A DNA stretch of 64,000 nt, taken from NCBI GenBank assembly GCA_963839925.1, contig CAWIWV010000001.1:248001-312000 (forward strand), written 5' to 3'. The notes under the pieces were generated by a model. The model worked only from the letters and a program-made list of their open reading frames with translations, did no database searches and was not told where the DNA came from. The stretch is from Bog-756 sp963839925. Lineage in GTDB: Bacteria > Actinomycetota > Acidimicrobiia > Acidimicrobiales > RAAP-2. A program made the position numbers and the translations under genes. Positions 35,951-44,723 of this stretch are shown here, in pieces; the stretch's first letter is position 1; each line of letters starts with the position of its first letter.

Positions 35951-36222
35951 CGGGGGAAGGGGAGCGCTCCCACGCCGGCTCAGATCCTCCGACGTGGGGC
36001 GCTGCAACCCAGCGGTCCGCCGACAGTCTGCACAGGGAAGGTATGCATCGGACCGTCTGTCATTCAACATGCCGCCTTTGACCTGAGCGTCAACAGATCC
36101 TGAACCCTCGGTGAACTGTTGGTGGCACGGGTGTGACCGGGCACGGGTCGACCGATCGCCCTCCCCACTAACGTCGCCGACGAGGGAGAGGCGAGGGAGG
36201 GAGACGGGGGAGAGGGATCGCA

Positions 36223-37476
36223 ATGACCGAGGTCAACGGATGGACGGCGCCGGGTTTCGAGGGGGTGCGCGACGCCTTCGAGACCAACGTCAACGAAGGG
36301 TTGGAAGTCGGCGCCGCGTTTGGCGCCTACCACCGGGGAGCGTTGGTGGCCGACCTTTGGGGCGGTATCGCCGACACCACGACGGGTCGTCCGTGGAACG
36401 AGGACACCTTGGTGTTGGTGTACTCGACCACCAAAGGTGTCACCGCCATGTGTGCGAACAGACTCGTCCAGCAGGGACGTCTCGATGTCGATGCCCCGGT
36501 GTCGACCTACTGGCCCGAGTTCGCCCAGGCCGGGAAGGAACGGGTGACCGTCGCCGACCTCCTGTCGCACCGCGCCGGACTGGCATGGGTCGACCGATCG
36601 CTCACCTTCGACAAGATGCTTGCCTGGGACCCGGTCGTCGAAGCACTCGCCGCGCAGGCCCCTTCCTGGGAACCGGGGACGGCCCACGGCTACCACGCCA
36701 CCACCTACGGCTGGCTGGTCGGGGAGGTGGTGCGGCGGGTCACCGGTCAGAGCATCGGCTCCTACCTGCGCGAAGAGATCGCCGGCCCTCTCGGCGCGGA
36801 CTTCTTCATCGGGCTGCCCGGTTCCGAGGAACATCGAGTTGCCCGGCTGGTCTCGTTCCTCGATCCTCCGGCGCCGGGAAGCTCCAATGGGTCCAGCTCA
36901 GGCAGTGGAGTGGGCGGGGGCGGCGCCGGGTCGAACATGCCGGCGATGAGCGAGGAGATGGCCGGGTACCTGGCTCCCGACGGTCCGCTCTTCAAGGCGT
37001 TGGCTGCACCGGGGGGTGCGTTGGCCGATCCGGCGGTGTGGCACGACCCGCGCCTGCGTGCGGCGGAGATCCCCGCGGCGAACGGCATCGGTGACGCCAG
37101 ATCGCTCGCACGGCTCTATGCGGCATGCGTGGGTGAGGTCCCGGGAGCCTCCGGTGAACCGTTCCGCACACTGACCTCGGAACAACTCGACCGCGCGTTG
37201 GTCCAGCAGACCGAAGGTCCTGACCGGGTGCTGCTCGGACTCGACCTGCAGTGGGGCCTCGGCTTCATGCTCAACCGCGGGATGGTCGCGCTCGCCGGAC
37301 TCGGAGGCCCTCGTTCGTTCGGGCACTTCGGGATGGGTGGGTCCGCCGGCTGGGCGGATCCCGATCTCGAGCTCGGTATGGGTTACGTGATGAACAAGAT
37401 GGAGATCGGGACCACCGGGGACATCAGAAGTTTCAGGCTGATGGATGCGTGCGTGAAGGCGGTCCAGGCGGCGTAG
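36223..37476 (+). CDS. Serine hydrolase, beta-lactamase/EstB family
   Basis: Predicted 417-residue class-C beta-lactamase-fold hydrolase without a clear signal peptide. The nucleophile motif is STTK (Ser68, Lys71), followed by LLSHRAGLAWVDR, the Tyr motif GYHATTYGWL (YxN-like position), and FGHFGMGGSAG standing in for the KTG/HxG box. These features match cytoplasmic carboxylesterases (EstB type) rather than true beta-lactamases. A Gly/Ser-rich insertion of about 25 residues (SSNGSSSGSGVGGGG) interrupts the helical region. The ATG at 36223 follows purine-rich GGGGGAGAGGG. Confidence 0.9.
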   Translation: MTEVNGWTAPGFEGVRDAFETNVNEGLEVGAAFGAYHRGALVADLWGGIADTTTGRPWNEDTLVLVYSTTKGVTAMCANRLVQQGRLDVDAPVSTYWPEFAQAGKERVTVADLLSHRAGLAWVDRSLTFDKMLAWDPVVEALAAQAPSWEPGTAHGYHATTYGWLVGEVVRRVTGQSIGSYLREEIAGPLGADFFIGLPGSEEHRVARLVSFLDPPAPGSSNGSSSGSGVGGGGAGSNMPAMSEEMAGYLAPDGPLFKALAAPGGALADPAVWHDPRLRAAEIPAANGIGDARSLARLYAACVGEVPGASGEPFRTLTSEQLDRALVQQTEGPDRVLLGLDLQWGLGFMLNRGMVALAGLGGPRSFGHFGMGGSAGWADPDLELGMGYVMNKMEIGTTGDIRSFRLMDACVKAVQAA

Positions 37477-37483
37477 GTGCCGG

Positions 37484-38470
37484 CTACTGGGTGACCCGGT
37501 CGATCTCTGCGAGCTCGTCCGGGGAGAACCCGAGCTTCTCGATGGTCGCGACGTTCTGCTCGAGCTGCGCAACACTGCTCGCTCCGACCAGGGTCGAGGT
37601 GACCCTGCGGTCTCGCACCGTCCAGGCGAGCGCCATCTGGGCGATGGTCTGGCCGCGTCGCTCGGCGATCTCTCCGAGTGCCCTGACCTTCGTCAGTGTC
37701 TCCTCGCTCAGCTCGCCGCGGTCGAGGGTGCCCGGCGATCCGGCTCGCGAGTCTGCCGGGATGCCGTCGAGATAGCGGTTGGTGAGCAGCCCTTGGGAGA
37801 GCGGGGAGTACACGATGCATCCGACGCCGAGGTCGCCGAGCGTGCGGATGAGCCCGTACTCGGGCCACCGGTTGAGGATCGAGTAGGCGGGCTGGTGGAT
37901 CAGCAGCGGGGTTCCGAGCTGGGAGAGGATCGTCGCCGCGTGAGCAGTGTGCTCAGGTGGGTAGTTGGAGATCCCGACATAGCGCGCCTTGCCCTGGCGG
38001 ACCGCGGTGTCGAGCGCCCCCATTGTCTCCTCCAACGGGGTGTCGGGGTCCCACCGATGCGAATAGAAGATGTCGACGTACTCGAGCCCGAGTCGTTCGA
38101 GGCTCGCATCGAGGCTGCCGAGGACGTACTTGCGCGATCCGCCGTCGCCGTAGGGACCCGGCCACATGTCGAAGCCGGCCTTGGTCGAGATGACCAGCTC
38201 GTCCCGGTACGAGGCCAGGTCACCGTTGAGCACCTTGCCCGCGTTCGACTCGGCTGCTCCGTAGGGAGGTCCGTAGTTGTTGGCGAGATCGAAATGAGTG
38301 ATCCCGAGGTCGAACGCTCTGGTCAACATCGAGCGGATCTCGTCCTCGGGCCGGGACTCGCCGAAGTTCTGCCAGAGGCCGAGTGAGATGACCGGAAGTT
38401 TGAGGCCGCTCCGTCCGCATCGGCGGTACTTCATCTGTTCGTAGCGCTGTTCCGCTGCGGTGTAGGACAT
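37484..38470 (-). CDS. Aldo/keto reductase (L-glyceraldehyde 3-phosphate reductase-like)
   Basis: Predicted 328-residue NADPH-dependent TIM-barrel reductase. The opening MSYTAAEQRYEQMKYRRCGRSGLKLPVISLGLW is close to the YghZ/GpR group. Catalytic residues are visible as Asp and Tyr in THFDLANNYGPPYG, Lys in ISTKAGFDMWPGPYG and His in FYSHRWDPDTPLEE, with the NADP-binding C-terminal block GASSVAQLEQNVATIEKL. It converges on the serine hydrolase with a 7-nt gap. Physiological substrate probably small aldehydes (methylglyoxal or L-glyceraldehyde-3-P by family). Confidence 0.92.
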   Translation of the reverse strand: MSYTAAEQRYEQMKYRRCGRSGLKLPVISLGLWQNFGESRPEDEIRSMLTRAFDLGITHFDLANNYGPPYGAAESNAGKVLNGDLASYRDELVISTKAGFDMWPGPYGDGGSRKYVLGSLDASLERLGLEYVDIFYSHRWDPDTPLEETMGALDTAVRQGKARYVGISNYPPEHTAHAATILSQLGTPLLIHQPAYSILNRWPEYGLIRTLGDLGVGCIVYSPLSQGLLTNRYLDGIPADSRAGSPGTLDRGELSEETLTKVRALGEIAERRGQTIAQMALAWTVRDRRVTSTLVGASSVAQLEQNVATIEKLGFSPDELAEIDRVTQ

Positions 38471-38598
38471 GTCGCAGAACCTAGATCAATCGCGAGCCAT
38501 CGGTTCCTGGCACCGGTCCGGTCCGGCCGTGAGCCGGAACAGCCCAAGCTGTTCCGCTACCGTCACGTCTACGTCTGGTGGAGGAGGGAAGGTTCTCG

Positions 38599-41331
38599 AT
38601 GAGGCGACGCGCAAGAGGGACGGGTCTGGCCGTGGTACTGGCCTGCTCGATCCTGAGCAGTTGTTCGCACCAAGCCGCGCCCGCAAGCCACTCGCCGCAA
38701 CTGATCGCCGATCCTGCGAGCATGGCCGATCCGATCGACGGGACCGGCACCGGTCGGGTCACGCCGGGGTCGGTCGGGGAATTCCCCGGTGCGGACACCC
38801 CGTTCGGGATGATCCAGTGGAGTCCTGACACCACACCGAATAGGGCAGCATCCGGTGGTGGCTATTCCTATGCCGATTCGCACATCTCCGGGTTCAGCCT
38901 CACCCACCTGAGCGGCACCGGGTGTGCGAGTTACGGCGACATCCCCGTCTTGCCGGTTTCGGGACCGGTGGGCAGCACCCCCGAACACGATGTTGCGTCG
39001 TTCTCCCACTCGAACGAGTCCAGCGCCCCCGGGCGGTATGCGGTGCGGCTCGGCCCCGCCGGCATCCGCACCCAGTTGGCGGTGACCACCCGAACCGGCA
39101 TCTCTCAGTTCACCTTCCCCCGCTCCAGTCAAGCCAATGTGCTGTTCAAGGTGTCAGGCAGTGCGAATCCGGTGACCGATTCGAGTGTGCACACCGTCGG
39201 TGACAACCAGATCGAGGGGCAGGCCACCAGCGGACAGTTCTGTGGGACCGGGACCAACTACACCCTCTACTTCGATGCGGTGTTCAACCGGCCCTTCGTC
39301 TCCACCGGCACCTGGGACGGATCCGGGGTGACCGCCGGAAGCACGAGCTGCAGCGGCAAGGCCTGCGGCGCCTATCTCACCTTCAACGCCGATTCGAATC
39401 AGGTGGTGACGATGAAGGTGGGGATCTCCTTCGTCAGCGATGCCAACGCCGCCGCCAACCTGTCGGCGGAGGACGCCGGGTGGTCTCTGCCGGCCGTCGA
39501 GTCGTCCGCGACCAAGCAGTGGAACGCGATCCTCGGGCGCATCCGGATCGGTGGCGGATCGACCGATCAGACCCGGACCTTCTACACCGCCCTCTATCAC
39601 TCACTGCTCGTTCCCAACGTGGTGAGCGACCTGAACGGCCAGTATGCCGGAAGCGACGGCCAGGTCCACCAATCGAACAGAGCCCAGTACTCCAACTTCT
39701 CCGAGTGGGACATCTACCGATCGGAGATCCAGTTGGTGTCGTTGGTCGCGCCCCAACAGGCCGGTGACATGGTGCAGTCGTTGGTGAACGATGCAGAGCT
39801 TGGTGGTTGGTTGCCCAAGTGGGCGATCGTCGGTGGTGACGCCTCGCAGATGAACGGCGACTCCGCCGACCCGATCATCGCGTCCGCCTATGCGTTCGGG
39901 GTGCGTGACTTCGACACGAGCGCCGCGCTGGCCGCGATGGTCAAAGGCGCCACACAAGACGAGACCGCGCACGGACTCGAGATCGAACGCCAGTATCTCG
40001 ACCAGTACGTCGCGCAGCACTACGTCGATGCGGGTTCCCTCGACCTGACCTCCATCGACTACTCGATAGGCGGTTCAGTCACCCTCGAGTACGCCATCGA
40101 CGATTACGCCATCGCGCAGTTCGCCCACGCGTTGGGAGACACCAGCACCTACCAGACCATGATGCAGCGCGCGCACAACTGGGAGTACCTGTTCAATCCC
40201 GCGACCGGGTACATCCAGGCCCGAGGAACGAACGGGAGCTTCCCGCCGGGGCCGGCGTTCCAGCGATCGATGTTGGAACCCGGCGGCGAGCTCGGGTTCG
40301 AGGAAGGGAACGCGGTCCAGTACACCTGGTCGGTTCCCCAGGACCTGTTTGCGCTGGGAACCCTGATGGGGGGAGACGCGCAAGCTTCGAAGAAGCTCGA
40401 CGCGTTCTTCGCGGTGCTCAACGCAGGAAGGGACCGGCCCTTCGATTGGGCCGGCAACGAACCGAGCCTCTGGACTCCGTGGGAGTACGACTCGTTCGGC
40501 GCACCGTGGAAGGCCCAACAAGTGGTCCGGAAGATCGTGAACGGTCTCTACTCCGACACTCCCGTCGACGAACCTGGCAACAACGACCTGGGAGCGCTCT
40601 CCTCGTGGTACGTATGGGCAGCAATCGGGCTCTACCCGGTCACCCCTGGTTCGGCCAACCTCGACCTTGCAAGTCCGCTCTTCCCGAACGTCTCGATCAC
40701 CCTCGGGAACGGCCACCAGTTGGTCGAGCGAGCGCCCGCGGCGAGCGCGTCGTCTCCCTATGTCCACTCGCTGACCATCACCAAAGCGCTCGCGCCGGTC
40801 GGTCTGCCATCCTGCGAGCCATCGCTCAACAGGACCCAATTCGCCACCATTCCGCGGACCTGGGAGCAGCCGTGGGTTCCCGCGTCGATCTTGCGCTCCG
40901 GGGGGATCATGACCTTCGACCTTTCCTCGACCCCTGATCCGAAGTGGGGCTCAAATCCGACCGCGAGCCCGCCGTCCGATGGGACCGGCCGGTTGCCGGC
41001 CGTCGGGTTCGCCCGTCCCAGCGGAGCGGTCTCACTCCATGTCGGTCAGTCCGCGAGCATCGTGCTCGGCGCGCAACCGGCGGAGCTCCAGGCAACCACC
41101 GTGCAGTGGTCGGCCCGCACCAATACTCCGGCGCTCTCGGTGTCGCCGTCGAGCGGATCCCTTGTGTTGAGAGCCGGCGGCGCAACCAATTGCACGGTGG
41201 CTCCGGCAGCAACCCAGACGCTCACCGTGCGCGCAACCGCGCCGGGCTCCTACCTCGTTGACGTCGACCTCTCGACGGCTGGCGGGACCACCCTCCCGCC
41301 GGTGGTCGAGAGCGTGAACGTGACCCCCTGA
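38599..41331 (+). CDS. GH92 family alpha-mannosidase-like lipoprotein
   Basis: Predicted 910-residue secreted lipoprotein (lipobox-like LSSC, Cys22). The GH92 N-terminal domain is recognisable from PGSVGEFPGADTPFGMIQWSPD and GFSLTHLSGTGCASYGDIPVLP. The catalytic (alpha/alpha) domain has WDIYRSEIQLVS, GNEPSLWTPWEYD, DEPGNNDLGALSSWYVWAAIGLYPV and SPLFPNVSITLGNG. GH92 enzymes are calcium-dependent exo-acting alpha-mannosidases. A C-terminal extension of about 100 residues after the catalytic domain resembles a beta sandwich. The ATG at 38599, after GGAGGGAAGG, is preferred to 38578. It is isolated from other sugar genes. Confidence 0.92.
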   Translation: MRRRARGTGLAVVLACSILSSCSHQAAPASHSPQLIADPASMADPIDGTGTGRVTPGSVGEFPGADTPFGMIQWSPDTTPNRAASGGGYSYADSHISGFSLTHLSGTGCASYGDIPVLPVSGPVGSTPEHDVASFSHSNESSAPGRYAVRLGPAGIRTQLAVTTRTGISQFTFPRSSQANVLFKVSGSANPVTDSSVHTVGDNQIEGQATSGQFCGTGTNYTLYFDAVFNRPFVSTGTWDGSGVTAGSTSCSGKACGAYLTFNADSNQVVTMKVGISFVSDANAAANLSAEDAGWSLPAVESSATKQWNAILGRIRIGGGSTDQTRTFYTALYHSLLVPNVVSDLNGQYAGSDGQVHQSNRAQYSNFSEWDIYRSEIQLVSLVAPQQAGDMVQSLVNDAELGGWLPKWAIVGGDASQMNGDSADPIIASAYAFGVRDFDTSAALAAMVKGATQDETAHGLEIERQYLDQYVAQHYVDAGSLDLTSIDYSIGGSVTLEYAIDDYAIAQFAHALGDTSTYQTMMQRAHNWEYLFNPATGYIQARGTNGSFPPGPAFQRSMLEPGGELGFEEGNAVQYTWSVPQDLFALGTLMGGDAQASKKLDAFFAVLNAGRDRPFDWAGNEPSLWTPWEYDSFGAPWKAQQVVRKIVNGLYSDTPVDEPGNNDLGALSSWYVWAAIGLYPVTPGSANLDLASPLFPNVSITLGNGHQLVERAPAASASSPYVHSLTITKALAPVGLPSCEPSLNRTQFATIPRTWEQPWVPASILRSGGIMTFDLSSTPDPKWGSNPTASPPSDGTGRLPAVGFARPSGAVSLHVGQSASIVLGAQPAELQATTVQWSARTNTPALSVSPSSGSLVLRAGGATNCTVAPAATQTLTVRATAPGSYLVDVDLSTAGGTTLPPVVESVNVTP

Positions 41332-41394
41332 CGAGGTCGCTCGGTCTGGTCGGTCCGGCCTGGCGTACAGCCCGCCGTGTGAGAGCTCGGCGGC

Positions 41395-42597
41395 TCAGGC
41401 GGCCTTTTCGAGGATGTGCACGCCGCAAGCGGAGCCGAGTCCGATCACGTGGGTCAACCCGACCCGTGCCCCCTCGATCTGGCGGTCTCCGGCCTCACCG
41501 CGGAGGTGGGTTGCCACCTCCCACACGTTGGCGATCCCGGTGGCGGCGATCGGGTGACCCTTCGACTCGAGGCCACCGGAGACGTTGACCGGCGTCTTCC
41601 CGTCGCGCCAGGTCGCGCCCGAGTTGAAGAAGTCGACTGCACCGCCGACTTCGCACAGCTCGAGATTGTCGTAGTGGACCAACTCTGCGGTCGCGAAGCA
41701 GTCGTGGAGCTCGACGAGGTCGAGATCCTCGGGACCGACCCCCGCCTGTTCGTACGCCTGGCGGGCCGCATTGCGGGTCAGGGTGTTGACGTCGGGAAGG
41801 ATCTGGCAAGCCTCCTCCCACGGGTCGGTCGTGAGGATCGACGCAGAGATCTTCACCGCCCGCCGTTGCTGCTCGAGCGAGAGCGTCTTGAGCTTCGAGC
41901 CGCTCACCACCACCGCGGCCGCCGCGCCGTCGCAGTTGGCCGAGCACATCGGGCGGGTGTTCGGGTAGGCGATCATGATGTCGCCCATGATCTCCTCGAG
42001 GGTCATCTTCTTCTGATACGCCGCAAGGGGATTGAGCGTCGAGTGGGCGTGGTTCTTCTCGCTGATCTTGGCGAAGAGCTCGAAGCTGGTCCCTCCGTAG
42101 CGGTGGCCGTACTCCATCCCGATCTGAGCAAAGACGCCCGGCATGATCTCGGTGCCGATCCGACCGTCGACGGCCGCCACCGCCCCGTACCGGCCCGACG
42201 GGGTGAAGGTATTCGAGTCGTCCTTGCGAGTGCCACCAGCGAGCAACCCTGCCCCCGACAGCTTCTCGACCCCGAAGGCGAGCCCCATGTCCGCCTCGCC
42301 TGCTTTGACCGCCAGGCAGGCGACCCGCAGCGCTGTCGCGCCGGTGGCACAGGCGTTGGCCACGTTGAAGACGGGGATGCCGGTCTGTCCGAGCTGCTTC
42401 TGCAGCTGCTGTCCCATGCCGGCGTTGGCCTGCATCAGGTTTCCGGCACCGATCACCCCCATGTCCTTCATCTCGACGCCGCCGTCCGCCAGCGCGCCGC
42501 GCACGGCTTCGGATGCCAGGTCCACCTGGTCGAGTTCCGGGTGCTTGCCGAACTTGGTCATGTGGATGCCGAGGATCCAAAGATCGTCAGATGCCAT
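41395..42597 (-). CDS. Thiolase family protein (SCP-x/lipid-transfer type)
   Basis: Predicted 400-residue thiolase-fold enzyme. The nucleophile Cys is in NACATGATALRVA, a catalytic His in ELHDCFATAEL and the second His in GGLESKGHPIAATG. A terminal Cys-containing SACGVHILEKA replaces the classic CxG loop, typical of the SCP-x-like thiolases that work with a separate zinc-ribbon/OB protein. That partner starts immediately upstream at 43001. AGGAGG precedes the ATG at 42597. Pairs of this kind include retro-aldolases removing side chains in steroid breakdown (known for Ltp2-type proteins); that function here is inference. Confidence 0.9.
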   Translation of the reverse strand: MASDDLWILGIHMTKFGKHPELDQVDLASEAVRGALADGGVEMKDMGVIGAGNLMQANAGMGQQLQKQLGQTGIPVFNVANACATGATALRVACLAVKAGEADMGLAFGVEKLSGAGLLAGGTRKDDSNTFTPSGRYGAVAAVDGRIGTEIMPGVFAQIGMEYGHRYGGTSFELFAKISEKNHAHSTLNPLAAYQKKMTLEEIMGDIMIAYPNTRPMCSANCDGAAAAVVVSGSKLKTLSLEQQRRAVKISASILTTDPWEEACQILPDVNTLTRNAARQAYEQAGVGPEDLDLVELHDCFATAELVHYDNLELCEVGGAVDFFNSGATWRDGKTPVNVSGGLESKGHPIAATGIANVWEVATHLRGEAGDRQIEGARVGLTHVIGLGSACGVHILEKAA

Positions 42598-42602
42598 GGT
42601 GG

Positions 42603-43001
42603 TCAACCTCCTATGGGTTCGAACCCGAACCCGATCGCTTCGGTGCCGGCCTCGTCGGTGCCGACGGACTGGGTGGCGAGCCGGACCTTCATCCCGGTCT
42701 TCACGTGCTCCGGATCCGGCTCGACGTTGATCAGGTTCGCCCGCACGCTGGTCCCCTCGCAGTCCACCAGGGCGGCCACATACGGGACAGGGATCCCGGG
42801 TGCGGCGAAGGACACGATGGTGAAGGTCCGTACCTCGCCGGTGGTCGAGATGTCGACCTTGCGAAACTCGTCTTTTCCGCAGCTCGCGCACGCGTTTCGG
42901 CGATCGAAGAACCGAGCGCCGCACGCCGTGCACTCATTCGCCACGAGGTGAGGGTCGTCACCCAGGACCAGGTAGTCGACCAGTGGGATCTGCGCGTCCA
43001 T
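42603..43001 (-). CDS. Zn-ribbon/OB-fold (DUF35-type) acyl-CoA-associated protein
   Basis: Predicted 132-residue protein. A rubredoxin-like zinc ribbon (CTACG and CASCG) is followed by an OB fold starting DISTTGEVRTFTIVSFAAPG. These proteins form complexes with SCP-x thiolases or acyl-CoA hydratases, where the OB part shapes the acyl-binding site. It lies 5 nt upstream of the thiolase. The ATG at 43001 is chosen; the longer frame from 43070 adds residues not seen in the family. Confidence 0.9.
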   Translation of the reverse strand: MDAQIPLVDYLVLGDDPHLVANECTACGARFFDRRNACASCGKDEFRKVDISTTGEVRTFTIVSFAAPGIPVPYVAALVDCEGTSVRANLINVEPDPEHVKTGMKVRLATQSVGTDEAGTEAIGFGFEPIGG

Positions 43002-43109
43002 TATCTCGTTTCCGTTGTCATCTCGGTGGGCTGTCTCGTGTCTCGTCGAGTCCGGTCGCCCCGTCGGCAAACCGCATTCTCCCTGTCACCGTAGTGGCCG
43101 GGGGAAATA

Positions 43110-43499
43110 TCAGGCGAGTCCGGGAGGCGGTTCGAGCTGTTCCATGAACTCGAGCCGGATGTTGCCGGGAGCGTCGACGAAGGCGATTCTCCTCTTTCCG
43201 AACGCGCCTTCGACGACCTGGGGGCCCCACACCACCTGATGCCCTTCGAGCTCCGCGTCGAGATCGTCGCTGAAGAGAGCAGGGTGCAGGAATCCCTCGT
43301 CGGGAAGATCCACTTCGTCCTCGTAGATCGCACGGGTGAACAGGGTGATCATCACCGGTCCGAGGAACACGTCGGCCCGTTCGCCGCCACCCCACTCCAT
43401 CCGGTCCCTGACCTCGGCGCCCGCCGCCTCGTAGAACTCGCACGCACCGTCGAGGTCGGCCACTTTCACCGCGAGGTTGGCCATTCCGGTCACCGCCAC
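43110..43499 (-). CDS. VOC family protein
   Basis: Predicted 129-residue single-unit vicinal-oxygen-chelate protein, GTG start at 43499 with AGGAGG seven bases before it. The first half starts GMANLAVKVADLDGACEFYEAAGAEV and the second ends RRIAFVDAPGNIRLEFMEQLE. The usual first-strand His is replaced by Asn (MANLAVKV), so a classical glyoxalase metal site may be incomplete. It lies upstream of the OB/thiolase pair in the same orientation, so it may belong to the same catabolic transcript. Confidence 0.83.
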   Translation of the reverse strand: MAVTGMANLAVKVADLDGACEFYEAAGAEVRDRMEWGGGERADVFLGPVMITLFTRAIYEDEVDLPDEGFLHPALFSDDLDAELEGHQVVWGPQVVEGAFGKRRIAFVDAPGNIRLEFMEQLEPPPGLA

Positions 43500-43637
43500 G
43501 TCCTGCCTCCTCTTGTTCCTCGTTCGTCGGGCGATTGTCCCATTTTCCCTGGTGAGGATAGCGACGACTTCCGAGTATGGTCGCAGCCGACGGCACGGTC
43601 GGACCGGCAGCCGACCGGTCGGGTTCAAGGAGATCCG

Positions 43638-44222
43638 ATGAACATCGTGGTCAGCAACGTGAAAGGCGGGGTCGGAAAGACCACGACGTCGGTGTATCTC
43701 GCTGCGTCGGCGGTGGAGCGCGGGTGGGAGCCGGTGATCCTCGTCGATGCCGACCGGCAGGCGTCCTCTGCCGAATGGCTCGAGGAGAGCCCGGTTGCGG
43801 GAGTCGAGCTGGTCGAAGCCCCCTCGGAGCGAACGGTGACCCGAGCCCTGAGTGGTGCCGAGGGTCTCGCGGTGGTGGACACTCCTCCCGGCGACGAGCG
43901 GATCGTGCGGGCTGCACTCGACCGAGCCGACGCGGTGGTGATCCCGACCCGTGCCGGTGGGGTCGAGTACTCGAGGGTGGCTGCCACCTTGGAGATGATC
44001 GGGAAGAAGACTCCCCACGGGGTTGTCATCTGCGCAGCGAGGCTCGGGACCAACGATCTGGACGAAGCGGTGGCGTGGTGGTCCCAGTCGAAAGTCCCCG
44101 TCTGGGGGATCATCCCGGAGCGGGTAGGCATCGCCGCGGGACCGGAATCACGGCTCTATCGCGAAGGTCTCGATGCGTATGCCGCGGTGCTCAAGAAGGC
44201 GATCCGCAAGGCCGGCAAGTAG
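43638..44222 (+). CDS. ParA-like P-loop ATPase (orphan)
   Basis: Predicted 194-residue deviant-Walker ATPase. The deviant Walker A is KGGVGKTTTSV, the switch I region LVDADRQASSAEW, and switch II VVDTPPGDERI. It is short, like plasmid-type ParA and MinD-like proteins without an N-terminal DNA-binding domain. No ParB, ParS or chemotaxis gene is next to it, so its cargo is unknown. Its stop is embedded in a 17-bp duplication (44214-44250). Confidence 0.9.
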   Translation: MNIVVSNVKGGVGKTTTSVYLAASAVERGWEPVILVDADRQASSAEWLEESPVAGVELVEAPSERTVTRALSGAEGLAVVDTPPGDERIVRAALDRADAVVIPTRAGGVEYSRVAATLEMIGKKTPHGVVICAARLGTNDLDEAVAWWSQSKVPVWGIIPERVGIAAGPESRLYREGLDAYAAVLKKAIRKAGK

Positions 44223-44266
44223 AGCCGGTCGGCGGCAAGGAGAGCCGGCTACACGGGGAGCCGGTC
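44214..44266. repeat. 17-bp repeat spanning the ParA stop codon
   Basis: GGCAAGTAGAGCCGGTC (44214-44230) and GGCAAGGAGAGCCGGCT (44234-44250) differ at three positions. The TAG stop of the first copy is GAG in the second. A third partial copy GAGCCGGTC (44258-44266) abuts the stop of the convergent gene. Confidence 0.8.
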
Positions 44267-44690
44267 AGTCGTCGAGCCCCTCGGGGCCGGCGGGCACGTC
44301 GACAGCATGCTGGCGCAACATCTCGATCGGAACGATCTCGAGCGCGGCTTCGTGGGTCGAAGCGAGGACCACATAGGCCGCCGCACCGTCGAGGTGGGCA
44401 CGCAGCCAGTTGGCCGCCGTCACGCACCAACGGTCTCCGGGTACCAGGCCGGGGAAACGGAACCGCTCCACCGGAGTGGAAAGGTCGTTGCCGATGCTCC
44501 GCTGGTGCTCGAGGAACTCGGCGGTCACGACCGCGCAGATGGTGTGGCTTCCCAGATCCTCGGGCCCCGTGTTGCAACAGCCATCCCGATAGAAGCCAGT
44601 CAATGGATCGATCCCGCAGGGCTCGAGGTCCCCGCCGAGGACGTTTCGTTCGGCCACCGAACCAGTATCACCCGGCTCCGCGCTCGACAT
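44265..44690 (-). CDS. DUF2237 family protein
   Basis: Predicted 141-residue protein of the DUF2237 family, function unknown. The invariant blocks are all present: NVLGGDLEPCGIDPLTGFYRDG, CCNTGPEDLGSHT, GNDLSTPVERFRFPGL, GDRWCVTAANW and a C-terminal THEAALEIVPIEML. The several conserved cysteines suggest a metal or redox role but this is not established. It converges on the ParA gene and is 33 nt downstream of the haloalkane dehalogenase gene in the same orientation. Confidence 0.9.
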   Translation of the reverse strand: MSSAEPGDTGSVAERNVLGGDLEPCGIDPLTGFYRDGCCNTGPEDLGSHTICAVVTAEFLEHQRSIGNDLSTPVERFRFPGLVPGDRWCVTAANWLRAHLDGAAAYVVLASTHEAALEIVPIEMLRQHAVDVPAGPEGLDD

Positions 44691-44723
44691 CAGTCGGGTG
44701 CCGGGTGCCAGTCGGGAGCCGGG

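Larger units (their letters stand above)
35813..36222. other. Intergenic stretch with repeats and promoters
   Basis: About 410 nt between the divergent MFS and serine hydrolase genes. It holds the MerR-like site, three 16-bp tandem repeats (35903-35950) and an inverted TTGAC-N6-GTCAA (36078-36093) that could mark the serine hydrolase promoter. No convincing gene is seen. Confidence 0.6.
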
